A stretch of 64,000 nucleotides of DNA, taken from Diphasiastrum complanatum. Taxonomy: Eukaryota > Streptophyta > Lycopodiopsida > Lycopodiales > Lycopodiaceae. Position 1 is the stretch's first letter. Every line of letters starts with the position of its first letter. The position numbers were made by a program, and so were the translations under genes. A model generated the notes under the pieces. It was not told where the DNA came from. It did no database searches and saw nothing but the letters and a program-made list of their open reading frames with translations. Of the stretch, positions 36,519-50,060 are shown in pieces. The DNA lies in contig CM055099.1 in assembly GCA_029204225.1 (NCBI GenBank), positions 58,849,982 through 58,913,981 of the forward strand, in the 5' to 3' direction.

Positions 36519-38118
36519 ATTTGTTGAAGGCTACAAAAGACATCCCTTCATCATATCTTAGAATCTTTGATATTTTGCTTAAAAGCCCCTCCAATGAGTT
36601 ACACCTAGTTGTGATGTATCATGTCAATTTATCCTCCACCAAGTGGAAGCTTTGGCATCCAAGTGTATAGGTGCTGGCTAAATCTTTTGCAGATCACTCT
36701 TAGGGCACATCTAGGAATTTGCCTCTTTTGCTAACTGATTCTCTAGCTTTTTGTAGTATGATGAACTAGAATAAACAGTTAGTTGTGCTTTCTCCTTGAA
36801 ATCATTGACAAGTGATGCCATGTAAACTAGATATTGTACAACGAGAGTGAAAAAAGTATCTCGAACTGAAGTAGTAACCAAATCAATAACATCAAACACT
36901 AATCCTAAGAAATAATGGAGGCGATAGAACATGTGACGGTGTTGGTGGCAAATTGAGCTTATGTCTCCACCTAGAGCATCAAATATGGTTGGAACATGAC
37001 CTCCACCTTAGCTTCATCAAATATGCACGCAAAATATTTATCTTTGTCTATGATGAATCATGTCTATCTTTACAAAAATCATATGCTCCTCCATGGAAGA
37101 ACTACTTGCAACATGTGGGGAAGGCATGACGATAGGCTACTATCTTAAGAGGTAGGTTATAGAAATTTCAACTCCGAAATTGTTTTTGGACATTTCTATA
37201 GACTATAGTCAAAATTGAGGAAGGGCTAGTTAAGAGCCCAATATGTAAGCTTATGGGGTTGATGTCACTTTTGTGTGCCTTGCACCCTTTTGGCCTTTTG
37301 TACTTCAAATAAATTCATGCCAAACTAGGCATCTAGGGTATCCTGTTTGCAATTTTTCGAGAAGGTACCAAAAAGCTTATGAATTGAACATTCAAATAAT
37401 GAGTTGGGCCTTTCAAAAAAAGAAATGGGCAAAGGTGTCAAACACTATTTCAACGTACAAAAGAGTTTGATTAATATAATGACAATGAAATACTATAATT
37501 AGTCGGGCGGTTACTTATACGAGAGACATGTCTCTAAAATGTACTTTTTGACTAAAAAAAAAATCATAATTTCAATTTTGTCACTACGTTGCATGTAAGA
37601 ACTTTGCACTCCCTCTCAACTTTTCTCTTTATGTACCTTTTCCTTTTGATTCTAGTTTTTAATGAATAATCATCTTTACAGTTCATGAGTGTGAATCATT
37701 ATAACACCCACATCCTGACTTAACAAGTTCATCCACTACCTTGCCAATTATATATATCGATGTTATGTCAAGATTAATACTTGACGTAACAAAGGAGATG
37801 TGAATCCTCAAATGCTATGAAATCCCTACTCACGACTATGACATCCCTACTCAGATCATCAACGCTCTAGGTCACATGCACAAACATTTTGACATTAGTT
37901 GTCACGCATTTGTACAATGACCAACATATTATGTCTCTATCACTTCTCCACAGGTGAAGTGCAGAGTCACACATGATGAAGAATTGTCAGGATCATCCAA
38001 GGCTACATATCCTCTAAAGCCATAAACGCTTGTAGCATATGTTGGATTTTCACTCAAGCATTATACAACACGCATAACCTGATCTAAAGAGAAGGTCAAC
38101 CATGTACTTTAAGCGTGA

Positions 38119-38200
38119 TAGGGGGCCGTCGGCATCGTCCCGCGCGCGCGACCACGCGGACAGCCTACAGGGCGCCATCCGCTCCGCGGCCCCGACGGGA
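38119..38200. other. GC-rich island in AT-rich DNA
   Basis: About 80 bp full of CGCGCG, GGGGGCC and CCGCTCCGCGG words, with a sharp edge to AT-rich flanks. It could derive from an rDNA spacer or the edge of an inserted sequence; I could not match it. Confidence 0.5.
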
Positions 38201-39556
38201 TGTTTTAGGCATTATCGGTGTTGCTCATTGACAATTATATATGCTCCAAGATGCTAGGTGATTGTCTAGAACATCCTTTACGCCTTTAAGGATATATTTG
38301 AAGGCTTGAAGGCTTCTAAAGTATAAAGAGTTCTCTAGCTTCTTCCTCAATAATTTTTGTTAGCAACTTGAGGTATCAAAGAAGAGATTAATCTGAAACA
38401 TGCTATAGAATGTAATAGCACTTGAACAAAAAAATGGAGATTGTGTACTCGAGATGCTTTTTGTCACTACCTTTTTTGTTGGCATGCTATTTAGAAGAAA
38501 TTGCTCGTATTGAACAATGCATAGAAAACGAGGAAACATGATAACTATGTGAAACATTTGACTTTATTGAAATTTTGCACCTGTCGAGTAAATATTCCTC
38601 TAATTTTTTGCTTCTTTGTGATTGCTCCAATGTCATCATGTTTGTGTGCTTCATGTTTCACCTTCTTTGTAACATCTGCCTTCTTTGAGCTGCAACACAT
38701 GCCATGACGAAAATCACAATTGTATAAATCACAAGACTATTTCAACTTTCCATAAAAGATTGATACAAATTGACTTTTGGAGTTATAACTGGAAGAGACC
38801 AAACACTATGATATCCCTACTCACTTCGTTAGTGCCAAGAATAGGTCACATCCACAAACATGCGTCCAGCTTTAACAAAAATATAAAGATGATCATACAA
38901 TTGCATGACCTATATCTACTTTTTGTTCCCAGCCAAGTTATTGTGAATTGTCAAAGTTGAACAAATTAAGCAAAGTCATTGTCTAATATCCTTTAGCCCA
39001 TGTTTCTAAAGTACATTGATGTTTGTGTAACAAAGATAGCGCATCGTGACAAAGGGCCAGTCTATAACATTTTGCTCCTCTAGAGTTAAAAACGTATCAT
39101 AATGATTAGAGCAACATTGCTCCAAAGTAGATTGTGGAAGGCATCTACATGGAGTTGATATTAAGCTCTTTAAAGGGTGGGCCAGAAAGTTGTAGACATA
39201 TAATTTTTCGTTGGTTAAAAACTTTAGCACACACCTAATCAACAACATGAAATCTAGCTTGACAGTTCCAATACCTCAGATCCTACATATTTCCTCCCTT
39301 ATAATTACTTACAATATTTCATTGATGGCATTAATGGTATTTTTATTAACGATAACAAAACTCTCTTCCACATTCATGAACATGGCATATGATGACTTGT
39401 GGCCAACCATTTGAAAGCTTGTCTATGAAGTCTTCTCTAATGTTTAATATACTTTTCCACAACCTCCTTCATAAATTTCAGGAGGTTGGCATACTATTCC
39501 TTGGTCAATGTATTCAGCTGACAAGCCTTCAATCCATTGCCATCTCTTTCTATGAC

Positions 39557-39559
<3 letters not shown>

Positions 39560-39644
<85 letters not shown>
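39560..39644. repeat. (CT)n microsatellite
   Basis: About 42 CT units. Confidence 0.95.
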
Positions 39645-39646
<2 letters not shown>

Positions 39647-42059
39647 GCATTGGGTAGTATCTAATCTAATAATACCCCCTCTTGCTTTAAATGGTTTAAA
39701 GTTGGTGACATACCCCTAAATGACGTTAAGCTTTTTTTAAAGCGGGAAATGTTTTTTTTAAAAAGATGTCGTCTTCAATGAAAGTCCCTTCTATGAAGCT
39801 TCAGGTGCACCAATTTTGCTATAAATAACACTGCTTTGAGGTTTTTCCTACCTCTCCCCCCTCTTGCGCTCTTCTCTTGTAAAGTGTTTTGGTAAAACGG
39901 ACAACGCCCATCCTCAGCGCATATTGGCGCTTCATTGGAGTGCCCTTTGAGGTACGTAAATGATCCGTTTCTCATATGTTTGTGTGGACACGTTGACAAC
40001 CAAAGCTCTCTTCATCTATTTACTTTGCTACTGCTGTCTGAGCTTCGCTTCTTACGGTTTTCCTTGTATGAAGTTATGATGATAATGATCAATAGCCGCT
40101 GATCATCGCTGTTAATGGCTTGATAGTTGAACAAATACCAACGATTTCTGACCAGCAATAATCACTGATAAGTAGGTGGCGTTTATTGTAGCAAATCGCA
40201 TATATGCTTGTGATAGGAATGCGCTGACAGACAGCGATTTCAACGCTGTCAATCTACATCGTTTGCACATAGATAATATGATTTATGCTTGATTACTTCA
40301 TGAGTAACGTCATTGTGGTAGTGCGCTGGAAAACCAGCAATGCTCACCAATAACCAATGCAAATGTTAGCATACTTACTGCTTTGCAATGGATTGCTTGA
40401 TAGCTACACCAATGACATATTGAAGTCATACTTTTCGTGCTTTCTATGAAGTTCTCTTTGTAATAACTGGAGGCCTACAATCATGCTTACTTTCTGCTCA
40501 TACCTATTAGTGCTACTGATATAATAACATACGTGAATCTAGACTATAACCGCCCTCTGGTTAAAACTACAAGCAGATCATGTGTTGGTCTAAGCTATCC
40601 CTTCTGCTATAAACGGTTGTAATCTGGTTATTATTAATCTTTGCAGTATACAGTTCCAAAATTTTCACTCTTATCGTTAGATAGTATCGAAGCTTATACC
40701 AATCCCAGGTATGTACTTTCTTGCTCCTATATAACGAATGAAGATATCATTGTTTCCCATCACACTACAATAGAATATACTGACTGTGATTAAAGACTCT
40801 TGGCATACATTTCAATTGTCACTTCTAGTTTATTAATTTATCAATAAGTTTGGTTGTGGTAATGCATGAAAAAAAACGAAAGTAGCGAATACACCATGGC
40901 ATCTTCACAGGAGTATGCTTCCACCACCATCCAGATCTGAGCTCTGTCGTGAGTTAGCAAAACGTATCACTACCTCGACTTAAACGGAGACATTATAAAA
41001 GCAATATTTTACTTATGATTCGAGCTTCTTTGAAACGAAGTCTTCCTCTTTATTTCTTTCTTTCTTTTTACTTGTTTATTACACGTCAAGTTTCAAACGT
41101 TTATTGAACTAAGCCAATACATACAATCGTACTCTCTTGGATCGCATGGATTTGCGCAAGAGTTGTTATAGTCTCCGATGTTAGAATGGCATGGATTTGC
41201 CTTAACATATTAATTGAGAATATACAAGCCAAAGATTTTTGTACTTGTTTCTTAAACACGGCAGCTCAAATAAATTTATAATTTTTTGCACATGCCTTTT
41301 CAAGTTTATACTAGTAGTTAAAACTAGTAATCGAGCTTGCACATCCTTGGAAAGCATGGATATGCTCAAGGGTTTTGACACCAGGTAACGACTCTTTCAT
41401 GGGTCCACGGGTTAGTATGGCATGGATTTGCCCTACTACCGTTGTACGTGTGTCCTTGCTCAACCTAAAATCTTTTCGTAAAAATTATTTACACACGTTT
41501 AGCAAGCGTCTTTCATGTATTTCTTTTATTTGATAAATTACTAATATGGACTAATGCTTGTTACAATGATCAGTATGGCTTTCGCCTTGATATGGTAAGA
41601 TGACGGCTTAGCCAATCGCTAAAAGTTACAAACGAATGGGAAGATTGGACTATGTATTTTTCATTTTAACCAAGCTGTTAAGTAGCAATGCTTATTTTGT
41701 ACATGATTAACAACTGACATTCAGCTTTGACACATGTCTTCCTCACATACTAACTCGCATGGTTTTGTGTTATGGGATGGTGGCAAATACCAGCTGGATG
41801 TCTTGAAATAAGTCTTGCTTTATGGTGCTTTACTGTATTGTATTTACTTTTCAGCTATACTTTACCTTGTTGGCTTATGAATAAAAGTTTCAAAGGATTT
41901 GGTCTTGCTTAAGCAAGAGGAACTATGTGAATGCTTTACTCTCTCGTTGCATCTTTGGGATGTAAATCCGACTATCCTTTGGTTGGGGTAGTATCAAACC
42001 TTTACTTTTTATTTATGATTCATCGGCTAACAAAGGTTTTTTTATGAACAGTCCTCAGG
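39645..42059. other. Unassigned sequence upstream of the Penelope-like remains
   Basis: AT-rich. A GCATGGATTTGCC motif recurs near 41,195 and 41,430 with variants near 41,145 and 41,360. It may be the 5' leader of the downstream element. Confidence 0.45.
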
Positions 42060-43018
42060 TTGGTTTCAAGATGTCGTCGCCTTAGGTTATGGGGCCGCCA
42101 CTCCCCCTACCTTGTTGCACCTTTATCCCCACATCCACTTGTCTTTGTCGATGATCTTGATGAGGACAGCGCATCACAGATTGAGCAATTCTCCCAAGAA
42201 ATTTGTGACATTGGTGACCATTCTGCTTATGAATTTCTTTGGAGCCTCCCCACTGTGAATTTCCTTGCTCCTACACCTATCTTTGGATCTTGCTTACTCA
42301 CCTCACTGAGAATGAAGTACAAACCTGTAAGCTTGCCGCTCTGCATAAAACTTTGCTCTAGAAACTCCTATTGCTTTTGATACCATCGTATGAATGAACA
42401 AGTTTGAACCTTCACGCTGTTCTTCCGAGCAAACTTGGGCCAGGGTCAGAGGACAAACTAATTTCAACCGTATGCATCTCCATCAAGCCGCATATGGAAC
42501 TGGAAAAGACCCTTTTTCAAATGTCGTTGTGGTGATAAATGCAAGAGTAACTCTTCTGTTATCTGGTTTGACCACGCAGTTTGGTTCATGATGAATAATC
42601 TCAACAAATTCTTTCTTGGTGCTTCCCTGCAAAATCATGTCAATGCCTTTTTCCTTTGGCTAGATGTGGTCAAGGCTCACCTTACTTTTCTGTTCATCCA
42701 CCAACACATGCTTGATGCCTCTATTGAGTTATACAAAGATCCTAATACCAAGTTACTTGCCAACCTAGGTGATGCAGAAAATATTCGAGAGATTGAATGT
42801 CTCCTAAAAAGAGCCAGCTTTTCCACTCTTCAAGACAAATATTTCCAAAACCCCAATAAAAGAAGTGGCTCTTTTAACCTCAACAATCCTTCTTCGGTCA
42901 TTTCTGGGCAGGGCATGTATAAAAGAAAGAAGTTTACTACTACTAGGGGGAATGATGAACAAGGCGGCAGCTCGAAAAGTGACCTACCAATGAAAAAGTT
43001 AAATATCTTCAGGGATTG
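42060..43018 (+). pseudogene. Upstream ORF region of the Penelope-like element
   Basis: Open plus-strand pieces encode PLVFVDDLDEDSASQIEQF, SAYEFLWSLPTVNFL and, at 42,588-43,018, LNKFFLGASLQNHVNAFFLW ending in a basic tail (RKKFTTTRGN). I recognise no named domain. Lying just before RT-like sequence on the same strand, it may be the N-terminal or ORF1 part of that element. Several frame breaks (42,380; 42,590) separate the pieces. It could also be unrelated. Confidence 0.35.
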
Positions 43019-43179
43019 ATATGGTTGCAAGTTTTCGAGGAAAACGAAAAAAGGAAGATCATCACAAATCCAGTCGGCCGATTACAGCTTAGTACTAGCA
43101 GCAACAAGGGGAAGCTTTTTTTACACCTATGCTATCGTAATAGGATTTTTGAGACTATCCATGTGAAGTAGTTTTGCGC

Positions 43180-44195
43180 TCACATTTTGCTACAGTTATT
43201 TGGTATTGTTCACGACTCTTTTCATGATATTACGTTCGGCTGGTCCTATCTTCCTGATGTCAAGCATGATTGGCATTTTCCTTTTGACGTGTTTTGTAAC
43301 TTTGAAATTGAGAAAATGCAACAATGTTGTTGTTCTACGTCTAAACGCTTTAATAATTTTGTTTCGAACAAATTTGGTCATGTTGTGTCGACAGACAATG
43401 GAATTATTAGAAGTACTTTTCTTAGACGAACCTCGGAAAAAGGCTTGAATCATATCATTCCTCAAGCAACAGATATTAATAGTATTGCTTTTGAACTCTA
43501 CACAAATGGTTTAAGCTCATGAAATTATTATTTGAATATAAAGGTTTAGAAAAGGATATTATTAATACGCATGCTTCATTTTGCAAACAAGATGCTTTAA
43601 AATTCCTTAAAAATAGAAAATGGATTCACATCAAAAATACGTCTCCCGTTAAATTGGCTGAAGCCCACAACGACTGCCGGTATAGACAAAGCACAACATA
43701 ACCCTTGTTTTCTTTGTATACACCTTGTAAGAAAAATCGCCTTAGAAAGGCTTGGCAGTGCTGATTTTACACCTTTTCCTGACTGTTCAGATAACTTTGT
43801 ACCTATTGCTTTGCAAATCATCAATAGTAGGCTGAATAAATTATTACCAGTGGAATTCATAGGAAATGAGGATTTACCTTACTTATTATGCACATAAAAA
43901 GCTCATAAGGAATCTTTTAGATGGATCACGAATGCCCATGATTGTTGTTTCAGCATCCTCGCTATTTTCCTAACGGGCGTTCTTGGTATGCTGCATCCTT
44001 TCTTGATGGAAAATGCACGCCTTAAGGCAACCACATACAAGAGCTACCTAAATGTGGATACTACTCTTTTCTGGCAGTGTGATTCATCTATTGATTTCTA
44101 CCTCAATATTCCTGAGCGCATCTATAATATGTGGTCTACTGATATTTCCAAATGCTATGAAAACATTCCACTTGATGGTCCAAAGGCCTAAAAAC
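43180..44195 (+). pseudogene. Penelope-like reverse transcriptase, decayed
   Basis: Plus-strand frames encode HVVSTDNGIIRS, then after breaks INSRLNKLLPVEFIGNEDLP, KAHKESFRWITNAHDCCF (a basic motif before the palm), LHPFLMENARL, TTLFWQCDSSIDFYLNIPE and MWSTDISKCYENIPLDGP. The last block fits RT motif A of Penelope-like and telomerase-like enzymes (D-x3-Y-x2-I-P). Motif B and the catalytic DD are not readable; the frame is lost after 44,195. At least three stops or shifts lie between the pieces (43,520; 43,700; 43,897). No GIY-YIG nuclease was found. The family call is from motif memory. Confidence 0.55.
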
Positions 44196-44399
44196 TATTA
44201 TGAATAAGTTATCCGTTTTGCTTTCAAGCATGCCAATAACACTCAAATTCATTACAAATGGCTACAGATAAAAAAGATTTCAAATGGTCTTGGACCAATA
44301 AACTTTCCTGTGGATGTTACCGATGTTTGCATCCGGAGCAGCCCATGGCCCCATCCACGCCGATTGCATATCGGAGTGGGAATTGTAATGGCATCCATT

Positions 44400-44660
44400 C
44401 ATCATCATCGGCTTGATTGATTTTCTTTCTCAAGGTGATATTATGTTATTCACAGAGACTCATGAGAGTAAAGTGTTAGGTTTGCCAAAGTTCCAGAGTT
44501 TCAGATGGACTTCAATATATAGAGAGGAGACAAGATCTTTGAGTGGTCAGGCTTCCGATGGAGTTGCATGTCTTTTCGAAGATTCATTGTTACCAAATTG
44601 GATGTTGATTTACACATGCCACATTGAGGGCAATGTTTTTTGAGTGGGGAAGTGTTATGG
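44400..44660 (+). pseudogene. LINE endonuclease fragment
   Basis: The plus strand encodes GLIDFLSQGDIMLFTETHES, FQSFRWTSIYREETRS, and DGVACLFEDSL. D-I-x-L-x-T-E-T-H matches the catalytic Glu motif of the AP-type endonuclease that nicks DNA for LINE insertion. The start and the second half of the domain are missing. Confidence 0.65.
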
Positions 44661-45101
44661 ACAATTGGTCCATCTAGCACTATTATCGGTGCCTCATAGC
44701 CTAACATTATTACTCATTATGTTTTCGCAAGTCCTTTTATTAATGTATAGGCCCAAGGGCCCTATTTTACTCATGTTAGCCAAAGGCCCAACTTTTATTA
44801 GTTAATTATCTAGAGTGGGGGTCCTATAGGAGGGCGCACTACTTTCCCTCCAAAAGTTTTGCCTCCCTTGATCTCCTACTTTTCAGGTTCCCCAAGGCTA
44901 TCTACTTCAGTTTTTGAAGCATATGAGGAGACATATTCCTTCACCTTGTCCTTGGAGGGCGGGCTTTCTCGATTGCACCCCCCTCCCCCAAGGAGAAGAG
45001 TATGGACATTAAGGGAGACCAACCGAACATGTTCCAATAGCACCAAAGCTCTAGTAGTCTAAAAAAGTGCACGCTATGATAGAAGCCCCAACAGGGGTGG
45101 C

Positions 45102-45191
<90 letters not shown>

Positions 45192-46569
45192 GATGTGCAC
45201 ACAATCTTCTTGACTTGCTACCATGTTGAATCCCAAGATAATTCTAACATTAGAAACAACCTTTGAAACATAGATGTGTTATTTCAACGTGCAAAAGAGA
45301 ATAAAATGACCCATTGCAATTGACTTGGAGCTTAACTAGTTTAAGTTTTATAAAACTTTGAGAAAAGCAATATCTCATAGTTCATACCTTGCCATTGTTA
45401 GAACATTTTGGGTGCCCATTTGTCCCTGAGCACATTGATCCAAACTGTTGAGAATTAGCTCCCCAGCCCTTTTTTTACCAGCCAATGTGCTCGAAGATGA
45501 TACTCTAAACGACTTTTCCTTTTCCTGATTGAGCAAATCATGGCCTTTGGTAGGCAAAAAAGCCTCTTAGAAATAGTAACATCATTATTAATATAGATTT
45601 TACCAATAAAAGGACAAGCTACAAGTCTAGTAAAAAATACAGACATATACATGAGTTGTTTGTTGATCATACTTCTAAACTCAAATATTTAGGAAAGCCA
45701 ATGCTTACACCTATATGAACCCAAACATTCATTTGAATGCAAAGGAATGGAAGTTCACATTTACGTAAGGGGTAGGACAAGAAGCTTTTACCAAGGTCCT
45801 TAGCAGTGTATGTTGTAGAGAGACAATTGTCGACTCCGAATGAAACTATGTTTATCCTATTCGATGCTCCTGGACACCTCAACTGCAAAACAAGCCTAGC
45901 TCAACAAAATCTTAACTATGAACCTCTACGTTCCAATACACTTCATCTACTATCCTATCTAATAACCTTAACAAAACAAAAAACTATTGTGTATTATAGC
46001 CAACATTTGAAACTATCAACAATACCTAAACTTTTCAAATGTCACAAGGACTTGCTAAAAGCATGGTTCAATCATGCCAACAAATTGTATGAGATGGAAG
46101 CTGTTAGTTGGAGCCTTCCACTCTCCTAAGAGAATGTATAAGGACCAACAAGGTTCACATAAAATGAGTTGAAGAATAGATCTCTCAATTGTCCTATGAT
46201 AAAGCTTTGCAAGATTGCTAGAAAAAATCTTTAAATTAGACAAGGAAATGACCGCTCAGTATTTTATGAGCTTCTTGCATCAATTTTTGCACACACTATT
46301 TCTCAAAGAATGGTTGCAAAGGACAATTTTGCCCTTGCCCAAGAATGGAAAGGAAACTCAAAGGTTGGTAGGGACTATATGGTGAACAAAGTAAGTCTAG
46401 AAATGGATCAATGGAGGAACATTTAGTCACTTTGATTGCTACGATCCAGAAGAGCACAAAAATCAATAGAATCTCATTAGTTGCTCTTCTGATGGTGCCA
46501 AAAATAACCTACAAGCGCGTACAAAATAAATTGGATGCTAAAAGAAACGAGACGTGTGTTGGCCCTGGG
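44661..46569. other. Unassigned sequence with a (GA)n tract
   Basis: No gene recognised. Repeated GGGCCCAA-type words near 44,750-44,790 also occur in the nearby chromovirus LTRs (46,850-46,940), which may be chance. Confidence 0.5.
45103..45188. repeat. (GA)n microsatellite
   Basis: About 43 GA units. Confidence 0.95.
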
Positions 46570-46574
46570 GCAAC

Positions 46575-47016
46575 AGTTATGAACGTAGCCACGGCTGATC
46601 TAGATTTAATCTATGAAAGCATCACATAAGCAAGACTTAACCCTAGAAAGCAGGAGAGAGAAAGCTTAAAGAGACTAAAGAAGGAGATCATATCATAAGC
46701 CAAGTAACAAATGACACAGAATCCCTACTTATAGCCAAGAGGAAGCCCTAATCCAGTGGCTAGGGCCAAACTGAGAGGGAAAATAGTGCGCCCTCCAAGA
46801 AGGCCCCCACTCTCAGTACTATGACCAAATAACCAATATAGTGAATCATAGGGCCCAAGGCCAATAATATGGTCTAAATGTCAATAATAGGGCCCAAGGC
46901 CAACCATATAGTCTAAATGTCAAATAATGAATAAAAAAGGGCCCAAAGCCTGCCTATGCATAAAGTAAAGTAAATGTAAATGGACATGGCGAATGTAACG
47001 AGCCGAGTCCATAACT
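46575..47016 (-). repeat. Chromovirus 3' LTR
   Basis: 442 bp, starting AGTTATG and ending CATAACT. Its ends are a 7-bp inverted repeat but not the usual TG...CA. Differs from the partner by a short indel near 46,752. Confidence 0.95.
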
Positions 47017-47027
47017 CTCCCCGACAC
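47017..47027 (-). promoter_or_regulatory. Chromovirus polypurine tract
   Basis: On the minus strand GTCGGGGAG lies directly before AGTTATG of the 3' LTR. It is short for a polypurine tract but correctly placed. Confidence 0.65.
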
Positions 47028-47060
47028 AAAAATAAGACCCAACTGCCATAAAGGACTGGA

Positions 47061-48560
47061 TCAAGTAACAGCAAGCCCTGGAGGATCAACTGGAACAGCA
47101 TCTGGTGTAGTAACAACTGGAGCAACAACTGATGTAGAGGAATCAACAAGTGCGGCAAGAGCACGAGCCTGATCCGCAAGTGACGGTGTATGATAAAAGA
47201 CATCAATAGGCTCCCATGTGGCCTCCTCAACAGGACGACCATCCCACTGGACTAGGAACTGAATCTGCCGGCGGCGTCGACTATGATGCAAACGCACCTG
47301 AAGGATAGCAGCATGTAATAAAGGAAAGAGATCCGGTGCAGTAGGAAACTCAGCATCACGAGGAGCATCATCCTCAATAGCAGCACGTAATAAACTGACA
47401 TGGAATATATCACAGGCACGTGTGGAAGCAGGAAGCTGAAGACGATATGTAACTGGACTAAGAACCTCCAATATACAATAAGGCCCATAATAACGTGGTG
47501 CAAGCTTCTCAGTAGAAGCATGGCCCTGAATAAAATGATGACGTGCAAACCGTAGGCGTAGATATACCATATCACCAACATGAAACTCAACATGACGTCG
47601 ATGACGATCAATTAAAGCCTGATAACGCTGCTGGACCTGCTGCAAATGGGAACTGGCCTGGAGAATAAGCTCGCGAGCACCTGATAGAAATGAAGACAGT
47701 GTCACAGGTGTATCCTCGGGAGGAAGAGGAATACCAGGTAAAAGAGGTGCATAACCATGAGATAATAAAAATGGTGCAACGCCGGTGCTGGTACTAACAG
47801 AGCTGTTATAGCTATACTCTGCCAAACATAACTGCTGATCCCAATGCTTCCCTGAAGGAGTAACAAAATGGCGCAAATAATCCTCAAGGATCCTGTTAAG
47901 GACCTCAGACTGCCCATCAGAAGTAGAATGATAAGCAGACCCCATAAAAAGTTGTACATCCAATATACGCATAAGCTCTGTCCAGAACAATGATGTAAAC
48001 TTACTATCCCGATCAGAAAGGATAGTACGAGAAAATCCATGTAGGCGAAATATCTCTGAAAGGAACAAGCGTGCACACTGCTCTGCTGTGATAGTACTGC
48101 GGACGGGTATGAAATGTGCCTGTTTCGAGAACCTGTCAACTACCACCATACATGAATCGTGACCACGACGGGTGCGGGGAAGGCCAATGATGAAGTCCAT
48201 AGAAATATCAGTCCACTGGCGGTGAGGAATAGGCCAACTCTAAAGCAAACCAGCGGACTTAGCACGGGAGTACTTATTACGTAAGCAGAAAGGACAGGTA
48301 CGAATAAGTACAACAAGCTCTTTCCTAAGGGATGGCCAATAGAAATGATCCTTAAGACGAGCATAAGACTTCTGAAAACCAAAATGACCCCCCAATTGGG
48401 GACGAATGAGCATCCGACAACAATTGAGAACGGATACCCAAAGAACTAGGAATACAAAGAGAACCATAATGATAAAGACGGTGGTCAACAATGGAATAAG
48501 CCTGATGAGGTGAAGACGACATAGGTGGAGCAGAACTATAAACATCACGAAAATCAGAAC
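47061..48560 (-). pseudogene. Chromovirus integrase with chromodomain
   Basis: Zinc region HFGFQKSYARLKDHFYW...CPFCLRNK near 48,280-48,400; catalytic core with Asp in SMDFIIGLPRTRRG, Asp in SDRDSKFTS and Glu in SEVLNRILEDYLRHF; then GDMVYLRLR, LAPRYYGPYCILE and the chromodomain FLVQWDGRPVEEATWEP near 47,190-47,280. The enzyme inserts the DNA copy, and the chromodomain can steer it to marked chromatin. A TAG at about 48,240 splits it from the zinc region, and an extra G in a G-run near 48,400 shifts the frame from RNase H. From 48,200 to 47,061 the frame is open for 379 codons. Confidence 0.9.
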
Positions 48561-50060
48561 ATGTAAGATAAGCAGATGGAAGATCATCAAACCAGGAAGG
48601 GATCGTGGCAACAAGGGTATTCAATAAAGCAAGAAGTCTAGACAATGCGTCAGCAGCGGTGTTAGCACGACCAGGACGATACAAAATAGAAAAATCAAAA
48701 GATTGTAAAAACTGCAACCAACGAAACTGACGATCACTAAGATCATGCTGGGAGAAGAGATAACGTAAGGACTGATGATGAGTAACGATATCAAAAGGAA
48801 CACGGTACAGGTAATGGCGCCACTTCTTAAGAGCATAGATAATGGCAAGAAACTCTTTCTCATGGACAGAATAACGTTGCTCATAAGAGCGTAAACGACG
48901 CGACTCATAAGCAATAATACACTGAGACTGACGAAGCAAGGCACCCAAACCAACATTACTAGCATCGGTCTCAACAATAAATTTCTGATCAAACTGTGGT
49001 AAACACAGGACAGAGGCCTCCACAACAGCACGACGAAGAGTGTCAAAGGCGAACTGACAATCAGAAGTCCAAACAAAAGCACTAGACTTCTTCAAAAGGG
49101 CATGAAGAGGGGCAGCCACAGTGGCAAAGTGAGGAACAGGACGACGAAGGTGAGTAGCGAGACCAAGAAACATACGAACATGGTGGACATCTGTGGGAAC
49201 AAGCCAATAAGCGATTGCCCGAACCTTATGAGGGTCCAAACGAATCCTAAAAACTCAATCTCAACAACAGCAAAGGAACACTTAGAAAGTTTAGCAAACA
49301 ACTGGTGATGAACAAGCAATTGAAAAACAGATGAAAGATGTAACACATGCTCATCAAGAGTCTTACTAAAAACAAGAATATCATCAAAATAAACTAAAAC
49401 ACAACGACCAAGGAGAGGACGCATGATGTTATTCATCACATTCTGGAACGTAGGTGGACCATTAGTAACACCAAAAGGAAGAACACGAAACTCATACAAA
49501 CCAAGATGGGTACGAAACGCAGTCTTGTGTTCGTCCGAAGGATGCATCCTAATCTGGTGATAGCCGGAACGTAAGTCTATCTTAGAGAAAAAATGAGAGG
49601 TGCTTAACTGGTCAAAGAGATCATCCATGTGAGGAATAGGATACTGGTTACGGATGGTCAACTTATTGAGGGCACGATAATCTATGTAGAGGCGTTTGGA
49701 ACCATCTTTCTTACTGACAAGGAGAACAGGGGCACCAAAAGGACTGTGACTAGGAACAATAAGGCCCTGATCTAGTAAAGCAGTAATCTGAAGCTCAACC
49801 TCATCACGCTCAGACTTAGACATACGGTAAGGAGGCCGAGAGGGAGGAGCAGAACCAGGACGCAAATCAATATGGTGGTTCACATCACGTAATGGTGGTA
49901 GCGTCGTAGGTTCTGAAAAGACAAATGCATACTGATGTAATAAGTCAGAGATCACCTGAGGAACAGCTGCTGGAGGAGAGGTAGTCACTGGAGAATCTGC
50001 TGCAGCACGCTGAACACATAATAAAGCTGCACAATGAGCCTTAGGTAGGTTGCGGATAAA
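48405..50060 (-). pseudogene. Chromovirus reverse transcriptase and RNase H
   Basis: RT: PYRMSKSERDEVELQ, VSKKDGSKRLYIDYRALN, KIDLRSGYHQIRM (Asp of motif A), LPFGVTNGPPTFQ and LVYFDDILVFSK (YFDD active site, near 49,385). RNase H: ETDASNVGLGALL (first Asp), KEFLAIIYALKKW. Both enzyme sites are intact. Near 49,245 a small deletion removes the residues after EFLG and shifts frame into LDPHKVRAI. The frame is the same as gag-protease upstream, separated by one TAG at 50,061-50,063. Confidence 0.93.

Larger units (their letters stand above)
34605..39558. other. Unassigned sequence with small repeats
   Basis: No gene recognised on either strand. Notable pieces: a 45-bp tandem pair at 35,228-35,317 (GGGAAGTC...CTTTTGC), a C-run at 36,497-36,518, and a sharply GC-rich island at 38,119-38,200. 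Short open frames on the minus strand (35,863-36,162; 36,711-36,932) show no known motif. Confidence 0.5.

Noticed and set aside
38119-38200. Ribosomal RNA gene fragment
   Set aside because: High GC alone suggested it, but I could not match any conserved rRNA core sequence.
47252-48139. Overlapping long frames on the same strand as integrase (47,252-47,611 and 47,702-48,139)
   Set aside because: They are out-of-frame shadows of the integrase frame; their Leu/Tyr-rich text has no motifs.
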